64,000 nt of DNA, from assembly GCF_003122085.1 (NCBI RefSeq), contig NZ_QEXV01000001.1, positions 930,001 through 994,000 on the forward strand. The letters are read 5' to 3'. Positions 8,452 through 16,920 of this stretch are shown here, in pieces. Origin of the DNA: Marinicauda salina (GTDB lineage Bacteria; Pseudomonadota; Alphaproteobacteria; Caulobacterales; Maricaulaceae). Every line of letters starts with the position of its first letter. The first letter of the stretch is position 1. Position numbers and translations under genes: made by a program. The notes under the pieces are model-generated. The model did no database searches. It saw only the letters and a list, made by a program, of their open reading frames with translations, and had not been told where the DNA came from.

Positions 8452-9654
8452 ATGCGTGAAGCCGTCATCGTCTCCACCGCGCGCACCCCGATCGGCAAGG
8501 CCTATCGCGGCGCGTTCAACAACACCCAGGCCCAGGAGCTCGGCGGGCACGTCATCAAGCACGCCGTCGAGCGCGCCAAGGCCGATCCAAAGTCCATCGA
8601 CGACGTCGTCATGGGCGCGGCCATGCAGCAGGGCACGACGTTCCAGAACACCGCCCGGCAGTGCGCCATCCGCGCCGGCCTGCCGACTTCGGTCGCGGGT
8701 ATGAGCGTCGACCGCCAGTGCGCCTCGGGCATGATGGCGATCGCCATCGCGGCGAAACAGATCGTCTCCGACGGCATGACCACCGTCGTCGGCGGCGGGC
8801 TGGAGTCGATCTCGCTGGTTCAGAACGAGCACATGAACCTGCACCGGGCCTTCGATCCCTGGATCAACGAGCACCGGCCCGATCTCTACATGTCGATGAT
8901 CGAGACCGCCGAGGTCGTCGCCGAGCGCTACAACGTCTCGCGCGAGGCCCAGGACGAGTACGCGCTGCAGTCCCAGCAGCGCACCGCCGCCGCCCAGGAG
9001 GCGGGCAAGTTCGACGACGAGATCACGCCGCTGCCCTCGACCCAGCTGGTCAAGGACAAGCAGACCGGCGAGATCTCGGAGAAAGCCGTCACGCTCGAGA
9101 AGGACGAAGGCAACCGGCCCGAGACCACGCTGGACGGCCTGTCCGGCCTCAACCCGGTCTTCGCCGGCGGCCAGCGGGTCGAGCAGGGCAAGTTCATCAC
9201 CGCGGGCAACGCCAGCCAGCTCTCCGACGGCGCCTCGGCCTCGGTGCTGATGGAGGCCAAGGCGGCGGAAAAGGCCGGCCTCGAGCCGCTCGGCGTCTAT
9301 CGCGGCATCGCGGTCGCCGGCCTCGATCCCGACGAGATGGGCATCGGCCCGGTCCACGCCGTGCCGAAGCTGTTGAAGGCCAACGGCCTGAAGATGGACG
9401 ATATCGGGCTGTGGGAATTGAACGAGGCCTTCGCCTGCCAGGTGCTCTATTCCCGCGACACGCTGGGAATCCCCAACGAGAACCTCAATGTCGACGGCGG
9501 CGCGATCTCGATCGGCCATCCCTACGGCATGTCGGGCGCGCGCATGGTCGGCCACGCCCTGATCGAGGGCAAGCGCCGCGGCGTGAAATACGTCGTGTGC
9601 ACGATGTGCGTCGGCGGCGGCATGGGCGCGGCCGGCCTGTTCGAGGTGGTGTAG
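8452..9654 (+). CDS. acetyl-CoA C-acyltransferase (thiolase)
   Basis: A 400-residue thiolase. The acylated nucleophile is Cys90 in RQCASGMM; the other catalytic elements are NEAFACQ, the His in [11 protein letters not shown] and the C-terminal [10 protein letters not shown]. Thiolases cleave 3-ketoacyl-CoA to acetyl-CoA or run in reverse. Its place directly behind a 3-hydroxyacyl-CoA dehydrogenase-like SDR supports a degradative fatty-acid or related role. A clear AGGAG precedes the ATG. Chain length preference cannot be told. Confidence 0.93.
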   Translation: MREAVIVSTARTPIGKAYRGAFNNTQAQELGGHVIKHAVERAKADPKSIDDVVMGAAMQQGTTFQNTARQCAIRAGLPTSVAGMSVDRQCASGMMAIAIAAKQIVSDGMTTVVGGGLESISLVQNEHMNLHRAFDPWINEHRPDLYMSMIETAEVVAERYNVSREAQDEYALQSQQRTAAAQEAGKFDDEITPLPSTQLVKDKQTGEISEKAVTLEKDEGNRPETTLDGLSGLNPVFAGGQRVEQGKFITAGNASQLSDGASASVLMEAKAAEKAGLEPLGVYRGIAVAGLDPDEMGIGPVHAVPKLLKANGLKMDDIGLWELNEAFACQVLYSRDTLGIPNENLNVDGGAISIGHPYGMSGARMVGHALIEGKRRGVKYVVCTMCVGGGMGAAGLFEVV

Positions 9655-9666
9655 GGGGCGCGACTC

Positions 9667-11085
9667 CTACTCCGCGAAGCCCGCCCGCACGGCCTCGAGC
9701 CGGCGGTCCAGCTCGGCGCGCGGCAGCCAGTCGCCGTCGCGCACGACGCCCTCGATCTCGCGCGTCGCGGCGATGTCGTCGAGCGGGTTTGCGGCGAGCA
9801 CGACCAGGTCGGCGGCGCAGCCTTCGGCGACGCAGCCCCATTCGTCGGCCAGCCCCAGGAACTCCGCCGGGTTGGTCGTGGCCGCGCGCAGCGCCTCGGC
9901 CGGCGTCAGCCCGGCCTCGACGAGATGGCCCAGCTCCCGGTGTATGGAGAAGCCGGGGACCACGAAGGCCTCCGGCGCGTCGGTGCCGGCGAGCAGGCCG
10001 GCGCCGGCGTCGTTCAGGGCCTCGACCAGGCGGAAATTTTCCGCGGCGAGCCGGCGGAGCGCCCTGATCTGGGCGTCGTCCAGGAACTGGAAGCGGAAAT
10101 TGTTTTCCGGCCGCCATTGGGCGAGCTGATCGGGATGGACATAGGCCATCTCGGGTCGGGCGAACGCGGCGGCGTGCTCGTCGGACGGCGTGTTGGTCGC
10201 GATCGACGCGATCAGGGTGGGCGTGTTCCAGACGCCGCTTTCGGCGGTTTCGCGCGCCAGCGCGGCGCGGTCGTCGGCGTCGAACAGGTCGGCCGCCGAG
10301 CCGCCTTCGGCTTCGGCCCGGGACAGCGCCTGCATCAGGCGGGGAAAGGCCTGCTCGGGCGCGACGGGCCCGTCGGGCAGGCCGACCGATTCCTCGGCGT
10401 AGGCGAACCAGTAGCCCTGCAGGTGCTCGATCGAGGCCATGCCGGACGCCAGCGCCTGATCGATCGGAACGGCGAACGGGACATGACCGGCGAAAGGCAG
10501 GCCGACGGCGGCGGCCTCGTCGGCCAGCGCGGCGAACAGCGCCGGCCTCAGCCGGTCATAGGTCTTGATGAAGTCGAAGCCGGCCTCCGCCTGCTCGCGG
10601 ACCAGCGCGCGGATCTCGTCGGGCGTTTGCGCCGACGGCCCGTCCGGGTAGGTCGGCGGCGATCCGTCCAGGCCGGGACTCCCCGCGACGATCTCGGGGC
10701 CGAACAGCGTTCCCTCAGCGATCGCCTCGCGCATGGCCAGCGTGTCCGGACCGCCCCACATGTCGCGCACCAGGGTCACGCCGTTGGCGACGTAGAGCGG
10801 CAACTGGTCGCGCCGGCGCAGATGCACGTGCATGTCGGCGAGGCCGGGCATCAGGTATCGGCCCTCGCCGTCGATCTCCGCATCCGCCTCGACCGGGCGG
10901 TCGGCGGGCAGGATCGCGGCGACGCGTCCGTCCTCGATCAGCACGTTGCGCGGCCCGCTCGCCGCGCCCGCTTCGACGTCGATGACCGAGACTTCGAGGA
11001 TGGCGAGTTCGCCCGACGGCGGGGTTTCGCGGGAGCACGCCGCGAGGAGCGCCACGGTCAACATGACCGCCGTCCGGATCAGCAT
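9667..11085 (-). CDS. amidohydrolase-family lipoprotein
   Basis: A 472-residue metal-dependent hydrolase of the imidazolonepropionase-like group. It begins with a lipoprotein leader (VALLAAC, Cys near residue 17). The metal-binding motif DMHVHL follows PGLA near residue 89, later histidines occur in FAGHVPF and IEHLQG, and the metal or catalytic Asp is in AGTDAPEAF. Proteins of this type cleave cyclic amides or act as Xaa-Pro or carboxy-dipeptidases; the substrate is unknown. GGAG precedes the ATG at 11085. A paralogue, also a lipoprotein, is at 57194. Confidence 0.87.
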   Translation of the reverse strand: MLIRTAVMLTVALLAACSRETPPSGELAILEVSVIDVEAGAASGPRNVLIEDGRVAAILPADRPVEADAEIDGEGRYLMPGLADMHVHLRRRDQLPLYVANGVTLVRDMWGGPDTLAMREAIAEGTLFGPEIVAGSPGLDGSPPTYPDGPSAQTPDEIRALVREQAEAGFDFIKTYDRLRPALFAALADEAAAVGLPFAGHVPFAVPIDQALASGMASIEHLQGYWFAYAEESVGLPDGPVAPEQAFPRLMQALSRAEAEGGSAADLFDADDRAALARETAESGVWNTPTLIASIATNTPSDEHAAAFARPEMAYVHPDQLAQWRPENNFRFQFLDDAQIRALRRLAAENFRLVEALNDAGAGLLAGTDAPEAFVVPGFSIHRELGHLVEAGLTPAEALRAATTNPAEFLGLADEWGCVAEGCAADLVVLAANPLDDIAATREIEGVVRDGDWLPRAELDRRLEAVRAGFAE

Positions 11086-11169
11086 GACGCAATCTCCGCG
11101 GCCGCTCGAACCTGCGCCCACGAGGGTTCGCCGCAGCGGCGTCCGGGTCAAGTCCGTCGGTCGCGCGCC

Positions 11170-12678
11170 TTACTCCCCGCCCCACCCGTAGGCGTGCTCG
11201 ATGATGTGGAACAGGGTGTGCTGCTCCATCACGCCGTCGACGAGATGGGCCTGCGGGCCGGTCGCGTAGGCGATCACGTCCTCGCCGGAATGGGCCTCCG
11301 AGCCCATCGGCACGGCGGATTCCTGGCGATAGTCCGGATCGCGCGCCTCGGCGTCGGTCAGCGCGCCGTCGGCGGGGCGCTGATGCGGGCCGGTGTAGTA
11401 GCCGAGCGTCGTGTAGGGACGGCCGTCCCGGGCGGGGTAGGCAGGCGTCGCGTCCTCGGAAAGATCCGGGGCCGGGGGATGGACCAGGCCGAGGATCGGA
11501 TTGCCGCGCCGGGGATAGCCCGCCATCGTGAAGGTGTGGCCGTGATCGGCGGTCACCAGGATCAGCGTCTCGTCAAGGTCGACCATCGCCGCGGCGCGGT
11601 CGATCGCCTGGGCGAATTCCTGCGCGTCGGCGAGCGCCCGATAGGCGTTCGTGGCGTGATGGGCGTGGTCGACGCGGCCGGCCTCGACCATCAGGTAGAA
11701 CCCGTCGGCGTCGCGCGACAGCCGCTCGATCGCGACCGCGGTCATCTCCTCGAGCGAGGGCTCTGCAGTCGGGTCGCGGTCGGCCTCGTAGCTCATGTGC
11801 GAATCCGTGAACAGGCCGAGCACCGGGGCGTCGCCGTCGGCCGCGGCGAGCAGGGAGTCGCGGTCTTCGACATAGGCGCCGCCGGCGCTGCGCCACTCCG
11901 CCGTCAGGTCGCGGCCGTCGGCGCGCTGACCGCCGGCTTCGGCGGTCAGAAAGGCCGCGCGGCCGCCGCCGAGCGCGAGGTCGATCCCGTCGCCGCGGTC
12001 GAATTCGACGAGCTGGCGGGCGATGTCGCGGCAGCCGGCCTCGACCGCCTCGGCGGGCATCGCCGCGTCGGTCTCCCAGCCGCGATCGGGCACGTGGGCG
12101 TAGGCCGTCGCCGGGGTGGCGTGGGTGAGCCGCGCCGTCGACACGACGCCGGTGGCCAGCCCGCGATCCTCGGCGCGCTCCAGCAGCGTGGCGGGCAGCG
12201 CGGCGTCGGGCGCGCAGGTCTCCAGCGTGTGGCGGGCGTAGACGGAAATGGCGCCGGTGTGGGTCTTGATACCGGTGTGGATCGCCGTCGCGGTGGCCGC
12301 CGAGTCGGGAACCTGCGCGTTCTCGGAATAGGTCTTCACCAGCGCCGAATGGCCCCAGCGCTCGAACGGCAGGTAGTGCTCCTCGCCGCTCATGCCGCGT
12401 TGCTGGCCGTCATAGATGCGCGCCGCCGTGATCGTGCCGAGGCTCATGCCGTCGGCGATGAAGACGATGACGTTGCGCGCACGGCCGTCCCGCACGGGGC
12501 GGTTCAGGCGCTCGGCGAGCTCGGCCCGCCCGAGCGCGCGCCACTCCGCGCCGGGCCCCTCGAAGGCGGCAGGCTCGGCGGCGCCGGTTTCGGCGATCGC
12601 GGCGTCCTCGGCGATCGGCGTGGCGCAGGCGGCGAGAAAGGCGGCGAGAAGGGCGGCGGCGGAACGGCGTGTCGACAT
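11170..12678 (-). CDS. alkaline phosphatase (PhoA superfamily)
   Basis: A 502-residue lipoprotein-type alkaline phosphatase. The leader ends at FLAAC (Cys about 18). The metal-binding start NVIVFIADGMSLG, the nucleophile in PDSAATATA, the GRVDHAHHA metal site and VTADHGHTF are all present. It hydrolyses phosphate monoesters in the cell envelope and could feed the Pst system encoded at 24.5-28.8 kb. Only a weak Pho-box-like sequence is seen upstream (one CCGTCAC unit at 12742-12748 on the minus strand). The ATG at 12678 is chosen because the signal peptide begins there. Confidence 0.92.
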   Translation of the reverse strand: MSTRRSAAALLAAFLAACATPIAEDAAIAETGAAEPAAFEGPGAEWRALGRAELAERLNRPVRDGRARNVIVFIADGMSLGTITAARIYDGQQRGMSGEEHYLPFERWGHSALVKTYSENAQVPDSAATATAIHTGIKTHTGAISVYARHTLETCAPDAALPATLLERAEDRGLATGVVSTARLTHATPATAYAHVPDRGWETDAAMPAEAVEAGCRDIARQLVEFDRGDGIDLALGGGRAAFLTAEAGGQRADGRDLTAEWRSAGGAYVEDRDSLLAAADGDAPVLGLFTDSHMSYEADRDPTAEPSLEEMTAVAIERLSRDADGFYLMVEAGRVDHAHHATNAYRALADAQEFAQAIDRAAAMVDLDETLILVTADHGHTFTMAGYPRRGNPILGLVHPPAPDLSEDATPAYPARDGRPYTTLGYYTGPHQRPADGALTDAEARDPDYRQESAVPMGSEAHSGEDVIAYATGPQAHLVDGVMEQHTLFHIIEHAYGWGGE

Positions 12679-12824
12679 GGCGGTAGAGTCCCCGGGGCGA
12701 TGGTCGGCGTGTTGTGAACGACGACGATTTAACGCACGAATGTGACGGTTCTCGAAAGCCCGGCGGATATGACGGCGCGCCGGCCACGAGCGCCGCATCG
12801 TGCAGCCGCCGTCAGGGAGCGCGC

Positions 12825-13712
12825 ATGACCGTCAGGCTGACCCTGCTCTTCAATCCCTACGCCGGCGCGATGCAGAGGCCCGGCGGCGCGGGGCTGAGGG
12901 CGCGTCTGGAGGCGGCCGCGCAATGGGCCGACGTCGCCGTGCGCGTGGTTGGCGACGACGCCGCGGCGGCGGCGCGAGAAGCCTGCGACGAGGGCGCGGA
13001 CATCCTCGCCGTCGCCGGCGGCGACGGCACCGCGCGCGCCGTCGCCGAAGCCGCCGCGAAGTCGGCTTGTCCCGTCTCGGTCATGCCGCTGCCGCTGGGC
13101 ACGACGAACCTCCTGCCGCGCCGGCTCTACGGCGTGCGCACCGCCGAGCAGATCCTCGCCGAGGCGAAGGACTACACGCCGGTCCGGCTGCACGCCGGCG
13201 CGCTTGGCGAGCGCTATTTCTTCATCCTCGCCGCGGCGGGCTTTCCCTCCCGGCTCGCCGAGGCGCGCGAGGACATCCGGCTGCGCGGCAAGGGGCGGCG
13301 CTTTCTCGACGCGCTGGGGCGGGCGCGCAGCGCGCTGGGTTCGGCCTTCAAGCCGAGCCTCAAGCTCTACGCCGACGGCTCGCCGGTCTATTTCCACCGC
13401 GCCAGCGCCGTGCTGGTCGCGCCGGGCGGGCTCGACGCCGTGCTCTCGATGGGGCCGGTCGAGGCGGGGCGGACGCAGCTGGAGTGCATCGCCGCGCGCC
13501 CCCGCCACGTCTTCGACGCCGCCGGCATCACGGTCGCCGCGCTCATGCGCGACTGGCGCGAGCACGCCCGCGTGCGCCAGCGCTGGGTCGACGAGCTCGT
13601 GGTGCGCGGCCGCGACCGCCTGCCGGTGATGCTCGACGGCGAACCCGCCGAAATCGACAGCCCCGCGGCCTTCTCCTTCATTCCCGAAGCTGCGAGCTTC
13701 CTGGCGCCGTGA
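12825..13712 (+). CDS. diacylglycerol/lipid kinase family protein
   Basis: A 295-residue protein with the DAGK catalytic domain: FNPYAG near residue 8, the nucleotide loop AGGDGTARAVAE near residue 62, and PLGTTNLLPR near residue 88. This family phosphorylates diacylglycerol, sphingoid bases or related lipids at the membrane. The ATG at 12825 is preceded by CAGGGAG. The stop overlaps the GTG start of the phosphoesterase gene by 4 bp, so the two are probably translated together. The lipid substrate is unknown. Confidence 0.87.
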   Translation: MTVRLTLLFNPYAGAMQRPGGAGLRARLEAAAQWADVAVRVVGDDAAAAAREACDEGADILAVAGGDGTARAVAEAAAKSACPVSVMPLPLGTTNLLPRRLYGVRTAEQILAEAKDYTPVRLHAGALGERYFFILAAAGFPSRLAEAREDIRLRGKGRRFLDALGRARSALGSAFKPSLKLYADGSPVYFHRASAVLVAPGGLDAVLSMGPVEAGRTQLECIAARPRHVFDAAGITVAALMRDWREHARVRQRWVDELVVRGRDRLPVMLDGEPAEIDSPAAFSFIPEAASFLAP

Positions 13713-14539
13713 CCCGGATCCTGCATATCGCCGACCTGCATTTCGGCCGCGAGGACGAGCGCCTGGTCGCCGCGCTCGCCGAGGAGGCCGAGCGCCTCGC
13801 CCCCGACGTGATCGTCGCCGCCGGCGATCTTACCACGTTCGGCCGGCGCCGCGAGTTCGCGGCCTGCCGCGCCCTGTTCGAGCGCTTCTCCGCGCCGGTG
13901 GTCGCCTCGCCGGGCAATCACGACGTGCCCTACGCCAACATGTTCTCGCGGCTGGTCTCGCCCTGGGGACGCTTTCATCACCGCATGGGCGACACCGTCG
14001 CGCCGCGCTACCGCGATCACCAGATCGCCGTGGAGAGCTTCGAGACGGCGCGCGGGGCGCAATGGCGGCTCGACTGGTCGCTGGGCAAGGCCCGACCCGA
14101 CCAGGCGCGCGAAGTCGCCCGGCGGCTCGCCGCCCACGGCGGACGCGAGACGCTGCGGGTCGTCGCCTGTCACCATCCGCTGGTCGCGCCGGGCGGGCTG
14201 ACGGGGCGGGCGAAGACGAAATACGGCGCGGCGGCCGCCGACGTGTTCATCCAGGGCGGCGCGGATCTCGTGCTGACCGGCCACATGCACCAGGTCTTCG
14301 CCCTGGTCGAGCGCTGGGACGGCCATTCATGCTGGTTCGTCGGCGCCTCCACGGCGCTGTCCAGGCGCACGCGCGACGAGCCGGCCGGGTTCAACGTGCT
14401 CGACGTCGACGACCATCACTTCTCGATGCACGTCCATGTCGCTACGCCGGAGGGCGGCTTCGTCCGCTCCGAGACGCGCCGGCTCGATCGCGCCGAGGCC
14501 GAGCTCGTGCCCGAGCATCCCGGCGAACCGGGGATCTAG
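13709..14539 (+). CDS. metallophosphoesterase
   Basis: A 276-residue calcineurin-like phosphoesterase. Metal ligands are seen in order: ADLHFGRED (D and H of motif I), AAGDLTTFG (motif II), PGNHDVPY (motif III), ACHHPL and GHMHQV. The start is the GTG at 13709, which overlaps the stop of the lipid kinase gene (GTGA), making coupled translation likely. Similar DAGK plus phosphoesterase pairs occur in alphaproteobacteria; the partner could act on a phospholipid or a UDP-lipid, but this is inference. Confidence 0.87.
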   Translation: MTRILHIADLHFGREDERLVAALAEEAERLAPDVIVAAGDLTTFGRRREFAACRALFERFSAPVVASPGNHDVPYANMFSRLVSPWGRFHHRMGDTVAPRYRDHQIAVESFETARGAQWRLDWSLGKARPDQAREVARRLAAHGGRETLRVVACHHPLVAPGGLTGRAKTKYGAAAADVFIQGGADLVLTGHMHQVFALVERWDGHSCWFVGASTALSRRTRDEPAGFNVLDVDDHHFSMHVHVATPEGGFVRSETRRLDRAEAELVPEHPGEPGI

Positions 14540-14551
14540 CGCCCGCCGGCG

Positions 14552-14683
14552 CTAGTCGGTGGTGACGTCCTCGATGGTCTCGCCGGTGCGGGTGATGTCG
14601 CGTCCGAGACCCTGGATGGTCTGGCAGGCGGCGAGGGCGGACGCCGCGGCGAGCACGGCGGCGAAGCGAAGGGCGAGTTTCAT
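14552..14683 (-). CDS. small entericidin-like lipoprotein (43 aa)
   Basis: Read on the minus strand from the ATG at 14683, the product has a leader with lipobox LAAC (Cys20), then QTIQGLGRDITRTGETIEDV and a short tail. C-Q-T-x-x-G-x-G-x-D-I matches entericidin A/B family lipoproteins. Its stop lies 12 bp from the stop of the convergent phosphoesterase gene. It is a second member of the family in this window (see 1866-1991). Function in this organism is unknown; the family is linked to envelope stress. Confidence 0.75.
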   Translation of the reverse strand: MKLALRFAAVLAAASALAACQTIQGLGRDITRTGETIEDVTTD

Positions 14684-14750
14684 GAGGCGGAGTCTCCGGC
14701 GCGGGCCCAGGATGAAATCGCCGGAAGGATAGCCCGAGGCGCGCGCGGGC

Positions 14751-14790
14751 GAAAAGAAAAAGGCGCCCCGGGACGGACCCGGAGCGCCTT
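14751..14790 (-). terminator. rho-independent terminator of the M13 peptidase gene
   Basis: On the minus strand a GC-rich hairpin (AAGGCGC...GCGCCTT with an inner CCGGG/CCCGG stem, 14760-14790) is followed by a run of mostly T (14761-14751). It starts 24 bp after the stop codon of the peptidase at 14814. Confidence 0.8.
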
Positions 14791-14813
14791 CAGGGTTGCG
14801 CGGTCGGCCGCGA

Positions 14814-16850
14814 CTACCAGATCGAGACGCGGTCCTCCTCGGGCAGGTAGAGATCGTCGTCCTCGGAGACGTCGAACGCGGCGTACCAGGCGTCCATGTT
14901 GCGCACGACGCCGTTGACGCGGAATTCCGACGGGCTGTGCGGATCCGTGCGGATGCGCGAGATCAGGTTGTCCTCGCGATACAGGCGCCGCCAGACCTGG
15001 GCCCAGGCCAGGAAGAAGCGCTGATCGCCGGTGAAGCCGTCGATGACGGGCGCCTCGCCGTCGGGATAGTTGGCCTCGACGTAGTCGCGCCAGGCCGCGT
15101 AGGCCATCTCCATGCCGCCCAGGTCGCCGATATTCTCGCCCAGCGTGAAGCGGCCGTTGACGGTGTAGCCCTCGACGGGGACGTACTGGTCGTACTGGGC
15201 GACCAGCTCGTCGGAGCGCTCGACGAAGCGCTCGTTGGTCTCTTCGGTCCACCAGTCGCGGATCCGGCCCTCGGCGTCGAAGCGGCGGCCCTGGTCGTCG
15301 AAACCGTGGCCGATCTCGTGACCAATCACCGCGCCGATGGCGCCGTAATTGATCGCCGGGTCGGCGTTCGGGTCGAAGAAGGGCGGCTGCAGGATGCCCG
15401 CCGGGAAGGTGATCTGGTTGAGCAGCGGGTTGTAGCTGGCGTTGACCACCTGCGGCGGCCAGTTCCACTCGCGCCGGTCGACCGGTCCGGCGAGGTCCTC
15501 GAGATCCTCGCTCCACTGGAACTCGGCCATGCGGATGCGGTTGCCGAAATAGTCGTCGGCGTTGATCTCGAGGCCCGTGAAGTCGTCCCAGACATCGGGA
15601 TAGCCGATGCGCGGTTCGAACGTAGAGAGTTTCTCCAGCGCCTCGGCGCGGGTCTCCTCGTCCATCCAGGACAGCGTCTCCAGCCGGTCGCCGAAGGCGT
15701 CGACGAGATTGGCCACGAGGCCTTCCATCTGCTCGCGCGACGACGGCGGGAAGTGGCGGTCGACATAGATCTGGCCGATGGCGTGGCCGAGCTGGCCGCC
15801 GACCAGGTTGACGCCGCGCTTCACGCGCGGGCGCTGCTCCTCGATGCCGTTCAGCGTCGCGGAGAAGAACTCGAAATTGGCCTGGTCGAACTCGTCGCCG
15901 AGCCAGGCGGCCCGATCCGACAGGAAGTGGAAGGTCAGGTAGTCGCGCAGCGTCGCGATGTCGGTTCCGGAGAAGATCTCGCCCGCGCCGGCGATCGCGC
16001 TCGGCGTCGTCACCACGAAGCTGTCGCGGCCGCCGAGACCGAGATTGTCGAGGTTCGACTCCCAGCTGAACTGCGGGGCCAGCTCCTGGAGTTCGGCGAG
16101 GCTCATGACGTTGTAGATCTCGGTGATCTCGCGGGTGCGCTCCTGCTCCCAGTGCACCTCGGCGAGCGCGGTCTCGAGCGCCATGATCGCCTCGGCCTTC
16201 TCCGTGCCGCCCTCGATCCCGGCGAGCTCGAAGACGCGCGCGATATAGTCGAGATAGGCGGCGCGATAGCGCTGCGAGGCCTCGTCGTCCTCGAGGTAAT
16301 AGTCGCGGTTCGGCATGCCGAGGCCGGACTGGCCGAGGAAGAGGGTGTAGACCGACGTGTCCTGGGGATCGGGCACCACGCCCACGCCCCACGGCGCGGC
16401 GTAGTGGACGGTCGCGAACATCGCCGCGGCGTCGTCCCAGTCCTCGATGGCGGCGATCTCGTCCAGCCAAGGCTGCGCCGGCTCGAGCCCGCGCGCATTG
16501 ATCGTCTCGACGTCCATCCAGCTGTTGAACAGGTCGCCGACGAGCTGGGCGTTGGAGCCCGTCTCGACGTTCTCCTGGGCGGCGGCGTCCTCGATGATGG
16601 CGAGCACATCGTCCTCGGCCTCGATCGCCAGCTTGGTGAACATGCCGTAGTTCGACCGGTCGGCCGGGATCTCGGTGCGCTCCAGCCACGCCTCGTTGGC
16701 GAACTGGAAGAAGTCGTCGCCCGGATCGAGCTCGGCGTTCATGCCCGAAACGTCGAAGCCGAAATCGCCGATCTCGGGTTCGGCGTCCTGGGCGAAGGCG
16801 GCCGCGCCGCTCATCGCGATCACGCTCGTGGCGAGCAGAAGTCGTTTCAT
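14814..16850 (-). CDS. M13 family (neprilysin/PepO-like) zinc metallopeptidase
   Basis: A 678-residue secreted endopeptidase. The signal peptide MKRLLLATSVIAMSGAAAFA directs it to the periplasm. The zinc site is GHEIGHGFDDQG with His511 and His515 and catalytic Glu512, and the third ligand is the Glu of ENIGDLGG; the substrate-binding motif VNASYNP is also present. Length matches PepO-type enzymes (about 650-700). The ATG at 16850 follows GAGGGGAACG. The frame is open further upstream but has no leader there. A terminator lies downstream. Confidence 0.95.
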   Translation of the reverse strand: MKRLLLATSVIAMSGAAAFAQDAEPEIGDFGFDVSGMNAELDPGDDFFQFANEAWLERTEIPADRSNYGMFTKLAIEAEDDVLAIIEDAAAQENVETGSNAQLVGDLFNSWMDVETINARGLEPAQPWLDEIAAIEDWDDAAAMFATVHYAAPWGVGVVPDPQDTSVYTLFLGQSGLGMPNRDYYLEDDEASQRYRAAYLDYIARVFELAGIEGGTEKAEAIMALETALAEVHWEQERTREITEIYNVMSLAELQELAPQFSWESNLDNLGLGGRDSFVVTTPSAIAGAGEIFSGTDIATLRDYLTFHFLSDRAAWLGDEFDQANFEFFSATLNGIEEQRPRVKRGVNLVGGQLGHAIGQIYVDRHFPPSSREQMEGLVANLVDAFGDRLETLSWMDEETRAEALEKLSTFEPRIGYPDVWDDFTGLEINADDYFGNRIRMAEFQWSEDLEDLAGPVDRREWNWPPQVVNASYNPLLNQITFPAGILQPPFFDPNADPAINYGAIGAVIGHEIGHGFDDQGRRFDAEGRIRDWWTEETNERFVERSDELVAQYDQYVPVEGYTVNGRFTLGENIGDLGGMEMAYAAWRDYVEANYPDGEAPVIDGFTGDQRFFLAWAQVWRRLYREDNLISRIRTDPHSPSEFRVNGVVRNMDAWYAAFDVSEDDDLYLPEEDRVSIW

Positions 16851-16884
16851 CAGGTCGTTCCCCTCTTGTGGATTGGCTGGTTGA

Positions 16885-16914
16885 CCGGCGGCGCAGATAT
16901 TACTGCGCCGCCGG
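16885..16914. terminator. perfect 12-bp hairpin between the RND operon and the M13 gene
   Basis: CCGGCGGCGCAG and its complement flank a 6-nt loop ATATTA. It lies 6 bp after the stop of the RND permease gene and 34 bp before the M13 start. There is no good T-run on either strand, so it could be a rho-assisted terminator or mRNA 3' end stabiliser for the efflux operon. Confidence 0.5.
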
Positions 16915-16920
16915 CGTTTG

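Noticed and set aside
9925-12717. 930-codon plus-strand frame across the amidohydrolase and alkaline phosphatase genes
   Set aside because: Shadow of two well-supported minus-strand genes; Gly/Arg-rich and without motifs.
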